Position numbers and translations under genes: made by a program | Shown: positions 10,386 through 20,617 of the stretch, in pieces | How positions within the stretch are numbered: the first letter of the stretch is position 1 | How the letters are laid out: every line of letters begins with the position of its first letter | The notes under the pieces: generated by a model | What the model saw: the letters and a program-made list of their open reading frames with translations, nothing else | Databases searched by the model: none | Told to the model about the DNA's origin: nothing | Assembly (NCBI GenBank): GCA_037126765.1 | Contig: JBBCBC010000009.1 | Coordinates: 22,094,870 to 22,158,869, forward strand | Origin: Stenogyne calaminthoides | Taxonomy: Eukaryota > Streptophyta > Magnoliopsida > Lamiales > Lamiaceae | Length of the DNA stretch: 64,000 nucleotides | Direction of reading: 5' to 3'

Positions 10386-10501
10386 AGGCCAAGCAAGGGT
10401 GCAAATGCAAATCTGATTTCTCAAAGCCTCTTAGAGAAATTAGCACAGCAAGGACAGCGTGTAGGAATCACGCGACTGATAATTGGATAAATTTACGGTG
10501 A

Positions 10502-11079
10502 TTTGACATTCTGAAGTATCCAGACTATCATTACAAATGTCAAATCGTGCCGACTTAGGGAATCGAGACTACTATTCAATTCTTCAAGAACTAAGTTTTG
10601 GCGGTAACACTTATCCCAAAAATTGACTTGGTCTGAGTAGAATCAGATTAGGTCAAGTGGAATCTGATTAGATAGAAAAACTGATCAGATAAGGAAGATC
10701 AGTTGAGTATGATATCTCAATAAATCAGATATATCAGTCAATAAGAAATCAGAAATAACAGTTGAAGGGGGAACTTCAACTGATCGAGGAGGATCAGAAA
10801 AGAAAAAATCAGACGCAAAGGGAAGCAGATCAGTTGTAAAGGACAGTTGGGAAATTATAAGGATTAGGCAGAAAACTAAGATCAACAAGTGGAATCAACA
10901 TCTACAAGTGATATTGACTGATTACAATATCAGTCAACCAGATACGCATTTCTGTTTCCTTGTTTACTGCTTACTTATCTGAACTTATATGATAATATTT
11001 GCCTTTACTGTACACACTACTTTTGTGACGTATATCCTGCAAAATATTTAATGCGAACGTGGGGTACATGTATTAAATG
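10502..11079. other. Noncoding spacer between the antisense unit and the third ORF, unit A
   Basis: No coding region is supported. It is rich in ATCAG/CTGAT words that form many short inverted repeats. The clearest is the hairpin at 10759-10782. The same spacer is in B (about 23750-24330) and C (about 32230-32810). Confidence 0.6.
10759..10782 (+). other. Hairpin with GGGGAA loop downstream of pol, unit A
   Basis: CAGTTGAAG (10759-10767) and CTTCAACTG (10774-10782) flank GGGGAA. B has the identical hairpin at 24011-24034. C (from 32507) replaces one C by T, which still allows a G-U pair. Sireviruses are known to carry extra polypurine motifs between pol and the 3' LTR, and this may be one of them. 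Confidence 0.6.
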
Positions 11080-11559
11080 CCACTATATGTGCTTTTAAAT
11101 CCAAAAGGTAATCGTGCGTGTATTTCCTGACCACACGATCAAAACTGCTCAATCTGAATCGTTTAACCTTTCAAACGTTTGATCTTCCAATCTCGATTTT
11201 CCCTCCTTCATCCTATAAGTTTCATCAAAACCCTACCAGAGTTTTCTTCTTCTCAAAATTCTTGCGATTTATTCTCTAAAAACTCAACATTACCTTTCTG
11301 CGATTCAAAGTGTTTTCTTGCGATTCAAACTTATTTTCCGAAAAACAGAATCTGGTAATTTCTGGTTATTTGATGAATTTCTTTTCCAAAATCCTTTGAT
11401 CATATAGATTTGTCTATATATGTTATTCTGTGATATGCCTTATCTTTTCTTGGTATCCGTATGTGTTTATCGATTACTAGTCCAGAGAATAGGTCTGATA
11501 ATAAATATTTGATATCTTTATGATTATGCACAATTTTAATCGAGTCTATCTTGTTGTAG
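11080..11559 (+). promoter_or_regulatory. Promoter-like leader with possible 5' UTR intron before the third ORF, unit A
   Basis: A TATA-like ACTATATGTGC and TTTTAAAT lie at about 11081-11100. They are followed by a pyrimidine-rich, plant-5'UTR-like tract (CATCAAAACCC, TTTTCTTCTTCTC). A candidate intron runs from GTAATTTC (donor at 11355) to TTGTTGTAG (acceptor 11558-11559), directly against the ATG at 11560. Its AT-richness and 205-bp length suit a plant intron. Donor and acceptor are kept in B and C. The third ORF may thus be expressed from its own promoter or by splicing. This is inference from sequence only. Confidence 0.4.
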
Positions 11560-14500
11560 ATGGCCTCTCACGGAATGGGAAAAATCATGTGCAACTATGC
11601 GGATCTGGCAACAAAAATTGTCGATGACAAATTTGTAAAGTTTGGTGTTACGCAGGATCCAGAATCCATGGAGGTTTAGCAAATTCTGAAGAAGGGAGGT
11701 CTTGAAAAATACTGTGCTGCAAACTGCAATCCAGTAATGCAGTATGAAGCACTGGAGTTCTTAAGAAATTTGAAGGTGGATACGGACAATCCTGGAGATG
11801 AACTGATTTCTTCAGTTAACGGAGAGGAAATCAGACTGTCGAATGCTGACATAACTCGTCTGTTCAGCTTGCCCAAAGGAAGAATCTCACCTGCGCACTA
11901 CAGGGAGAATGAAGATGAGCTGATCAGAAATGAACTCTTCAGAGAGGCTGACAAACAACAGACCGCAGGTTTTGTCAGGCTGATGTTGAAAAGAAAATAC
12001 CGACTGTTGTTTGACATACTGTCAAAAACGATCATGGGTATTTCGTTCAGCCCAGATGCTCTAACATCCGTGAAAATATACAGCATGGCTACGATAATCG
12101 ATGAAGCCAAGAATATCAATTGGCATGGCTTCCTGAAGGCCATTCTGCTCCAAGAACATGAAAAATTTGGAGTTAATGATCGTAGGCAAGTCTATCTGAA
12201 GAAGAGAATCAGCAATCTCAACAAGGTTGCAGTGATTCTGAAGGACAAAATGCCAAATGCCGAATGGGATCAGAATGGACTGAAGTCCTACAAGGCCTTT
12301 CTCACAACCACGTCTGCTATATATGGGCCACCTGATGATGATATGCGGCCCACCCCTCCAAAGGTGAAGAAAGGAAAGAACAAGGAGGCAGCCACGTCTA
12401 CACCAGATGCTCCCCAAAAGAAAAGGAGAAAACTGGTAAAGGCTCGGGAGAAGAGACCGAAGAAGGCAAAACAAGCCACAATGACTCTATTTCTGGAAGA
12501 CGAGTCAGATGAAGAAGAAGTACCAGAGTAACCCGACGCCCACGTAAATCACCAAAAATCGACAGCAAAGCTTCTCGAAGTTGAGAGCTCGCCAGAACAT
12601 TCTGAGGGAAGAGCAAGAGACGAACAATCTCCTTCTCCTCAATCTCGAGCTGATTCACCACTCAGACTTCTGGCCGTTGAGCATATTTCTCCTTCTCCTC
12701 CTTCACCTGAAAGTTCATCAGTTCGCGAACCAGAAAGATCACCTGCTGCAGAGCCGGACGTAATTGCTTCGACAACAGAACCTCTGCAGATTCAGCCAAT
12801 CAGCTAACTTCCGCCTACTCAGACACCACCAGAACCCTCTACATCTCATCAACCGGAATCTGGTCGATCTGAACAGATAATTCCTGAGTCCAGATCATCC
12901 AAGACCATCACCGGGAAAATTGTTAGAATGCAAATTGAACGAGATATTGATGAGCTGTATCCAGAGCTGGTAGCCCATCCTGTTATTCGAGAGGAAGTAA
13001 TGGAGATCCTCACCTGGAAAGATCTTCGGTTAAAGAGCTTCTCAGATTTTATGATGATTATAGAACAGATGGGAGGTGCTGATGAATTCGTAGATTTTGA
13101 TTTCGATATGAAGAAATCTGCTCAAGTAGGATCACCAGCTGAGCTGATAACTGCTGAATCGATCAAAGCTCTGATCCACAGGAAGCTGGGATTGACTGAA
13201 CAAGGTGAACTGGAGCCTGCTGAAGAAACTCCTAAAGCAGATGATCCTATGAAGGATGTGGGAGTTGCCGATGATAGTGGAACTGGTGCTGCAGTTCATG
13301 ACCAGTCACTGGAGGCGCAAACAACTGAAAATGATCAGGTGATGCTAAATATTCCTACAACTCACATCATCACGATCAACTTCGTGAGATCGATCGTGTT
13401 TTAAAGATCTCCTGAAAGAAGAAGTTGAGGGAGTGTTGGCTAATCAACTTAGCAACACAATAGCTGATCAGAGGCATATTGGCCTCAAAGAAATAACGGA
13501 TCAACGGGAATTGACTATTTCCCAGATTGAGGCAATCAAAGATCAGTTCTCTCAAACTGTGACCAACCTGACTGCTGAGTTTAAAAAGACAGTTGATGAC
13601 AAGCTAGTCCAGGTTGATCAACAACAAGTTTCTATTCTGATGGTCACTGAAAAGCTAGAAATGACTGAAGAGAAACTTGACAAACTAATTCTTACCCTCT
13701 CTACTGCCGTGGAATCTGTCAAGACTGAGCTGATCTCGAAGATTCAAAGTCTATCTGCTCAAGCTCAAGGTTTATCTGTTGAAGATCTTAACAAGGCAAT
13801 ATCAGTCAGCTTTGGATCTCTGACTTCCCACCTCACTGCTCTTTTTGATCAAACCAAAAAGGGGGAAGGACAGATTGAGAAACCAACTGACACTATCAAA
13901 ACAACAGAAGACCTGATTCAGACAGTTGAATCCTATGGACAAAGACTAGACCATCTGGATCTTTTTGCTAACGAAATTTCTGAGAAGATGGAAAAGTCAA
14001 AGGCAAGAAAGGTAGCTGCGGGTGCTGGGACATCACAACTTGTACCAGTCACTCAGACTAAGAAAGCCACAAGAAGCACAGCTAGCCAGATACAGGCCGA
14101 TAAGAAACTGGTTGAGAAACTGTCCAAAGAGCAGATTGCTGAAGAAGCCCGAATAAGCGAAGAAGAAAGAAGGGCAGAAAAATTGGCAGAGGCAGAAGAT
14201 CTGAAAAAGAAATACAGATCGAGGGCAAAGAAGGGAAAAGTTGGAAAATCTGGACCAGAACCTCAGCTGCCAGCAAGAGTTGATGAGATCATTCCAAAAA
14301 CTGCTGCACATGCTGATAGGTTTGAGGAATGGAATAAGATCAGAAGTGAATGGCTTCTGGATGCTTTTGTTCTAGATCTTGTTCCACATGAAGAATCTCC
14401 AGATGCAGAATTCCTCAACTGGTTGGAAAATAAATATCCAGATTTTCTGAAGTATCTGGAAAATGAGGCCAAAATAATCAATGTAAAAATATCTCGCCAA

Positions 14501-14704
14501 GAGTATGATGTGATGGATTACTCGAAGAAGGCAGATGGCTCATTTGACAGACTGGCATTTCAAAGGTTCTATTTTGACATCCTGAGCAAAGCGCGCATAA
14601 CTGATCCTCAGCAGATCAATGATGTCAAATGGAAACTATACCAGATTTTCAACATCCCTCAAGATCAAAGAGAAATGCCAGAAGGATACAAGCCAAGGGA
14701 ATGA
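11560..14704 (+). pseudogene. Third ORF downstream of pol, unit A (Sirevirus env-like position)
   Basis: Starts MASHGMGKIMCNYADLATK, a start shared by B (24812) and C (33311). Order of parts: a helical N-terminal domain to about residue 210 (EALEFLRNLKVD, KRKYRLLFDILSKTI); a basic stretch resembling a nuclear signal (KKRRKLVKAREKRPKK); an acidic DESDEEE; a broken Ser/Pro-rich linker (12528-12927); an ELYPELVAHP segment; a long coiled coil (13433-14230) with a Lys/Glu-rich run; and a C-terminal domain with FEEWNKIRSEWLL and YQIFNIPQDQRE ending in TGA 14702-14704. A private TAG at 11677-11679 replaces GAG of B and C. No signal peptide or membrane segment is visible, so 'envelope-like' describes position only. 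The minus-strand element has a recognisable homologue at 43700-47450. Function unknown. Confidence 0.75.
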
Positions 14705-14898
14705 AGAATCAGAAGACTACTTAGGATCAGCTGCTTTTTAACTCAAACTTTTCTGATGTAATATGTATTCGATAAATCTAATGAAAGAAAAGTTTATTTT
14801 CTGATCCTAAGACAAAATCTCATTGTCTTCTGATTATGTGCTCCTTACTGTTCTATATTTATCAACTGTGCTTGGTTTCTCAAGTGTTTTGGTTTCAT

Positions 14899-14913
14899 CA
14901 AAAAAGGGGAAAT
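14899..14913 (+). other. Polypurine tract of unit A
   Basis: AAAAAAGGGGAAAT immediately precedes LTR2. It primes plus-strand synthesis. B has lost its equivalent in the deletion at 25040, and C ends before reaching it. Confidence 0.85.
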
Positions 14914-16479
14914 TGTTGGGAAATTTAGAGTTTTGATGAAAGTTCTAAAACACATGTAATAGGACCAGTCAGACCTGTTAGCTGACTGATGTTTTTATTA
15001 CCAGTTATAGAATACCAGTTGATAATTATTGTATAGAACAACTGATGTAGAAGATAGGTCACATATTGAGGGGGAACCTCAATATGTATAGGTGAGATCT
15101 GAAGATTTAAAGAACAGCTGATATCCGACAGGCCAGAAGGCAAGAGAAGGACAGAAGATCAGATTGATCTGATAAAGTCAGACATATCAGCTGAAGTCAT
15201 GAAGTTCAAACTCAGAAGACTTGAAGATCAGATGACTTCCAGAAGATCAGACCAGAAGATCTACATCAGCCGAGTATGCTAGTTGAAGCTAAGACAACTG
15301 GCACCAGAAGACTCTATCAGGTAGACTGATCAGTTGTGGCTGATCATGTCAGCTCACCCGGTGAAAACTGATGTTTCACCTAATCATACGTCGATGATCT
15401 GAACAAGAAGAATGTCAACCTTAGTTTGTAGAACAACACTGAAAAGTTCTTCTGTTAACCAATAAGAACAAGACACGTATGATCGGAGCCGACAATTATG
15501 GGATTTGGTGCTGCTTTCTCTAACGGCTATAAAAGACACTATTCATGATTTCGGCCATGCCGTTTCTGAAGCACGTCACATCAATCCTGCAAGTCTACCA
15601 AATATAGCCGGAAATTCAAATTTCTCTCCAACGGCTCTTTGATTTCGAGGTCTATAAATATGGGATTGCTATTCAGAGTGAAGACACAAAAACTATCAAG
15701 ATGCTCAAGCTATAATCAAATTTTCGCACGAAGAACACAAACTCGAAGATTATTTTCTAAGTGTTCATCCCATAAGTTCTTAGCACATAAATCTTTTCAT
15801 CTAGCTGATAGGCTACTTAAAAACTAGAAAAGATTTCAAAGTTGGAACAAAAACAATCTCACCCAAAACCCAAAGTTAGGTTAAGTTGTTTAGCAAGATT
15901 TCAGACTAGGGTTTCTAGTTCTGATTTCTGGGATCGGTTGAGTGAGAACTCTTTAAATATTTGTTGGTGTACTGTGTTGGACTAACACAACAATCTAAGT
16001 CCAGTTGGTTTAGTTGGTACCCCTTGTGATAGGGAAGAGTGGACGTAGGACTGGTTTGTCCGAACCACTATAAATCTTGTGTGCACTTACCTGCTTTGAT
16101 TAACTGTTTTACACAATCGCACACAACCTAATTAAAGCTGCATACATATTCTAAGTTAAGATCAGCTAGTACCAAGCTTCTGATCTGATCAAGTTTGACA
16201 CTTTAGTCAACTGGTTGAAAGACTGACTTTGGAATCTGATTTATTAAAACTGGTTTTTCACACGGGTAAAACTTAGCTTCCGCACAATCAGTTAAACTGA
16301 TAGATACCGAACTGATCTGCCTTCAGGCGATTAGTAAGTTAGATATCAGTCCAAACTGATTCACTTGCACTCTGATCAGGCTAACTGCCATCACACCTGA
16401 TCTGCACAAAAAGTTTTCAGAAGTCTATTCACCCCCCCCTCTAGACTTCTGCCCTCACAAAACCCGTTCGGGACCTACA
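14914..16479 (+). repeat. LTR2, shared by units A and B (1566 bp)
   Basis: It begins TGTTGGGAAATTTAGAG directly after the polypurine tract of A and ends GGGACCTACA directly before the primer site of B, so it serves both as 3' LTR of A and 5' LTR of B. It has an intact TATAAAAG at 15538-15545 and the hairpin at 15062-15086. Its CAG/CTG triplets are intact, which makes it the reference for judging LTR1. Confidence 0.92.
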
Positions 16480-16481
16480 AG

Positions 16482-16493
16482 TGGTATCAGAGC
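16482..16493 (+). other. Primer binding site, unit B
   Basis: TGGTATCAGAGC starts 2 bp after the end of LTR2; same initiator-Met primer as unit A. Confidence 0.9.
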
Positions 16494-16617
16494 AGTGGTT
16501 CTACAGACCACTTGGTTTGAGTATCATCGATTCTTGAGGAAGAATCTTTGTGGTCATTTGAACAGATCTTGAAAAACCGTTTTTAAAACTCATTCGCTAT
16601 TTCCAAAATCACTCAGC

Positions 16618-18971
16618 ATGGATAATACCTCTGGTATGTATCATGATTTGCCGAAGTTCTCAATTGATGAGTATGCAGATTGGGCCATATATATGTGAAA
16701 CCATCTAGGTTCGATAAGCGGTAGAATGATGGAAGTCATTGAAAGAGGACCCATCATCATATATCACGACAACCCTGCAGTTGGAGGAGATCCAGACTTT
16801 GCCACGGAAGTCTTGTCTTGGCTTCGGCCTTGATGGATGCAGAGGAAAGAAAGTCAGATATACTCTAGATACAATCGCCAGCATATAATCATGAAGACGA
16901 TGGATAAAGTCACCAAGGAGAAGATAAAATATCTCAAAATCTGGAGCAATGTGATACTCTAGCCGAGATATGCGAGGAAATGATCGATCAAAGACACCGA
17001 CTACAAGTTTAACCGGGTGAAGTTCAAAAATCAAGATGCTTTGCCCAATGAGACCATCAACGAGCTCGATGGAAGGATTACTATGTCAGTAAATAAGCTA
17101 CGAGAACTTGGTAGAGAGATGTCAGACAAAGATATCAACTACAAGATCTTAAGATCTCTCACCAAGAAATGGGACATGAAAGTCACGGTAATCAAGGTTT
17201 GCCAAGACATTTCAAAGATGAAGCCGAGTAGCTTGTTACTAAGCCTTAAAGCTCACGAGTTCGACTTAATCGAAAGAGGACAAGCAGATGAAGACGCAGA
17301 CGCTTCTTTGAAGCCTCAACGCCTAAATCGGTTGTGTTTAAAAAGCAACCAAAGAAGCAGATCTAAGGCCACCAAACTCCGTTGGAAACATAATAAGTCG
17401 AGCAGCAGTTATTCGCTCTTCTTACGAAACTTAAAAATCAAATATTCAACTTGGTAAGTATCGTAGATTCTATAAAGATTATCAACATAGCGTAGGAAGA
17501 GATAGGAGATCAAATGATGATCTCCGAAGAACTGCAGATCCGATGATCGAAGAGATCACGAGAAGAAAAACAAAGAGATAATCGATGATGAGAGAAGAGA
17601 TAACAGATCCGATGTATGAGTTCGACATTACTATAAGAAAGGGAAGTCACCTGATAGATCCTACAGATGGAATGACTCACCTGGAAGAAAAGGTTCCGTG
17701 GATCATGGAGCGTGTTTCAACTGTGAGAAACCAGGTCACTACAAATAAGCAGATTGCCTTAAATCGACGCCAAAAAAAGAAAAGAAGAAAAGCGAATGTA
17801 AGAGAGCAACGTTATAGGGACAGAAAGCCATGGTCGCCGACACATCCGAATTTATGATTCCTATCTCGCCTCCGAGGATTCTCCGGTACTCATCTCAGAG
17901 AAGACTTCGGGCCGATAAGCAAAGATCTTTGCTGACTTCTATGAGAATGAAGATCTGATATTCTCTTCAGATGACGATGAAATCTGCCTGATGGCCAAGG
18001 AGGACCAATCTGAGGTAACCTCCAAACCTTCTGCATTGTCTGCTTTCACACCTGCTATTATTAGCACACCTGCTGGAGAGATTGACCTCTGGCTCTACTC
18101 GAGCAATTGCTTGATGATCTCTAAATGCAATGAGACACTTATGCTATAGTGGAATCTCGAGAATGACAAGCTAAGGATCGAAATAATCGGCTTGTTGAAG
18201 AGAACGCCTCAAGAAACTCTTGAACTAAAATCACCAAACCGCCGTAAGGTAACTGAGGAACTTAACATTCTGAAAGTTAAATCTTCTGATCAGGAGAAGC
18301 AGATCAAAGATCAGCTAGCAATCAACTAACAACAAGCAGATGACTTCAAAATCCTTCAAGCTAAATTTGATGTGCTATTCCGACAACATGAGAGTCTAAA
18401 ATCTTCTGAGGACAGTTTGCGCAAGAAAATAGAGGTTTTCACAAAGTCATCTAAAACCGTTCAAGATATGAACGCCTATTTTCGAACAATGACTAACAAG
18501 AAGGGACTTGGGTATGAGAACCCTTCCACATCCTCAAAAGCCCCGTTTGATTCACTTCAAAAAGGTGTAATCAAACGAGTTTCTGACAAAGATACACTAA
18601 AAGCTAAACTTGTATCGGATAAGGGAAAAAGACATGTTGAGCAAGTAAGGCAGGTGCCTAATCAGAAAGGGAACAGAAATAGACCCCAACTGGTAAATCA
18701 TCAGCCGAGGAATCAACAGAAGAACCCAGTTCTTCTGAAGAAACCTCAACCTGATCAACAGATTAGGTATCAGAAAAGAAAACCTGTAAAAGGGAAGTCT
18801 AATCTGAGACCCAATCACGGTCAGCTGCCTAATAAGCAAGCTATAGGTAAACTGCAAAAACCACCTATGCCAAAAAGATATGAATCTTTTGATGGTAGCA
18901 GTCGTACCTACCCTTACAACCAGAAACCTAGGGTTGCTGCGCCTGAGCCCCACTGGGTTAAAAGAAGATAA
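16618..18971 (+). pseudogene. gag: Gag polyprotein region, unit B (frame-broken)
   Basis: Same ATG and N-terminus as A, but a TGA interrupts after DWAIYM (16696-16698; A reads TGC). The middle (16800-18300) is full of small indels; the zinc knuckle near 17705-17760 reads CFNCEKPGHYK before a stop, closer to CX2CX4HX4C than in A. The coiled-coil and basic C-terminal part is open again at 18372-18971 and nearly identical to A, except TAA at 18969-18971 where A has CAA. Clean and dirty patches alternate sharply, which suggests uneven consensus quality. Confidence 0.8.
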
Positions 18972-19201
18972 AATATAAAGAAAAATCCCAAGTCTTCTAA
19001 GTCACCCAAGGTTCACACTAATAGTCATACAAATCAGAAAGCATATAAAGAGACTTATGATTATGTTGATAGGTATGGGAGACAAATCAGGCCTTCTGAT
19101 CTAACTAATTTCAATAGAAGTGCCCTGTTTGTATGGATCCCCAAAACCAACCCTAACCCCTCAGGACCCAATCCAAAAGGGGTACCTAAAGCCTGATTTG
19201 A

Positions 19202-20617
19202 TTGCAGGTTCGCGTGGGTCTGGCCAACAAAGGAGGTCTGCAAGCAACTATCTGGTACATCGATAGTGGATGCTCAAGGCACATGACTGGAATCAAACAT
19301 CTCCTTAGCTCTTACATAGAACAAAAAGGCCCACGTGTACTCTTCGGTGATGATAACTTTGGTTTTACCAGAGGATTCAAAACCTTAGAGAATGATGATG
19401 TACAGGTAACTGGAGTCTCGTATGTCGAAGGATTAAAGCATAATCTGCTATCAGTATCACAATTCTGCGACAACGGATTCAGTGTTGAGTTCTCGACTGA
19501 TCAATGCACTATCAAAAATCGAGTCACTCAACAGATTTTGCTAACTGGTTCAAGGAAAGGGACGATCTACACAACAGATTGGAACAGTTGTCCAAGAAAT
19601 GTATGCCTGATTGTTAAGAGTTCCAAAAGTAGCAGTTGGCTCTGGCACAAAAGAATGAGTCATCTGAACTTTAAAACTCTTAATAAGATAGTAAGGATGT
19701 CTTTAGTGGAGGGACTTCCGAATGAGGTATTCTCTAAGGATCAGACATGTGTCGCATGTCAGAAGGGTAAACAGGTTAAAGCCTCATTCAAGGGAATTCC
19801 TGGACCAGCGTCCAGCAGAGTATTGCAGCTGCTCCATATGGACTTATTTGGACCAGTTACACCAGTCAGTCTCAGCGGACGCAAATATACTCTGGTAATC
19901 GTGGATGACTATTCCAAGTTTACCTGGGTTGTATTCTTACATAAGAAGAATGAGACGACAACAAAGATACCCGAGCTGCTCAAAAGATTACAAAATGAAA
20001 AGGGTGTCAGTGTAGTAAAAATCAGATCAGATAAAGGTACATAATTTCTGAACTCTTTTATTACTGATTTTTGCTCTAAGTTTGGTATACAGCATGAGAC
20101 ATCAGCTGCAAGAACGCCACAACATAATGGAGTAGCAGAACGGAGAAACAGAACACTCAAAGAAGCTGCTCACACGATGTTAGCTGAACATACAATACCA
20201 AGCCGTTTCTGGGCAGAAGCCATCAATACTGCATGCCATACTCAGAACAAATGTCTTCTAACTAAAGCTCACTACAAAACACCCTATGAACTGTGGAAGG
20301 GCAGAAAACCTCGTGTTTCTTACTTCCATGTTTTTGGGTGTAAGTGTTTCATACACAACAATGGGAAGAGTCAGTTTAAGACTTTTGAGGCCAAGTCAGA
20401 TGAGGGTATATTCTTAGGATATTCCTCATCTAGCAAGGCTTTCAGGGTTTACAACAGGCGAACTCTAGTTGTGGAAGAAACACCCCATGTAGTCTTTGAT
20501 GAAGCATCTTTTGATCAACAGAAATCTACCTCAGAACAAGAAGTACCAGATCAACCAGTACCTGATGCACAGAAAATGGATCAGCTAATGATCAAGGAAA
20601 AGGATCGAAACTCGTAA
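19202..20617 (+). pseudogene. pol: Protease-integrase region of pol, unit B (one nonsense change)
   Basis: WYIDSGCSRHMTG, the pre-integrase zinc segment, HMDLFGP and RSDK are all present. A single TAA at 20042-20044 replaces the GAA codon of DKGTEF (A has GAA). After it the frame is intact: NGVAERRNRTLKEAAH with the catalytic Glu at 20138-20140, then IPSRFWAEAINTACH and FGCKCFIHNNGKSQFKTFEAKSDEGIFLGYSS to 20617. Apart from the stop this is the best-preserved integrase of the array. The GAA-to-TAA change is not of the CAG/CTG type and may be a real mutation. Confidence 0.88.

Noticed and set aside
10319..10501. 60-codon plus-strand ORF identical in A and B
   Set aside because: It overlaps the antisense promoter and leader; it is broken in C and the outer element, and has no recognisable motif.
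16800..18300. Decay by C-to-T deamination of methylated sites
   Set aside because: The dominant change is loss of the A or T between C and G, not C to T.
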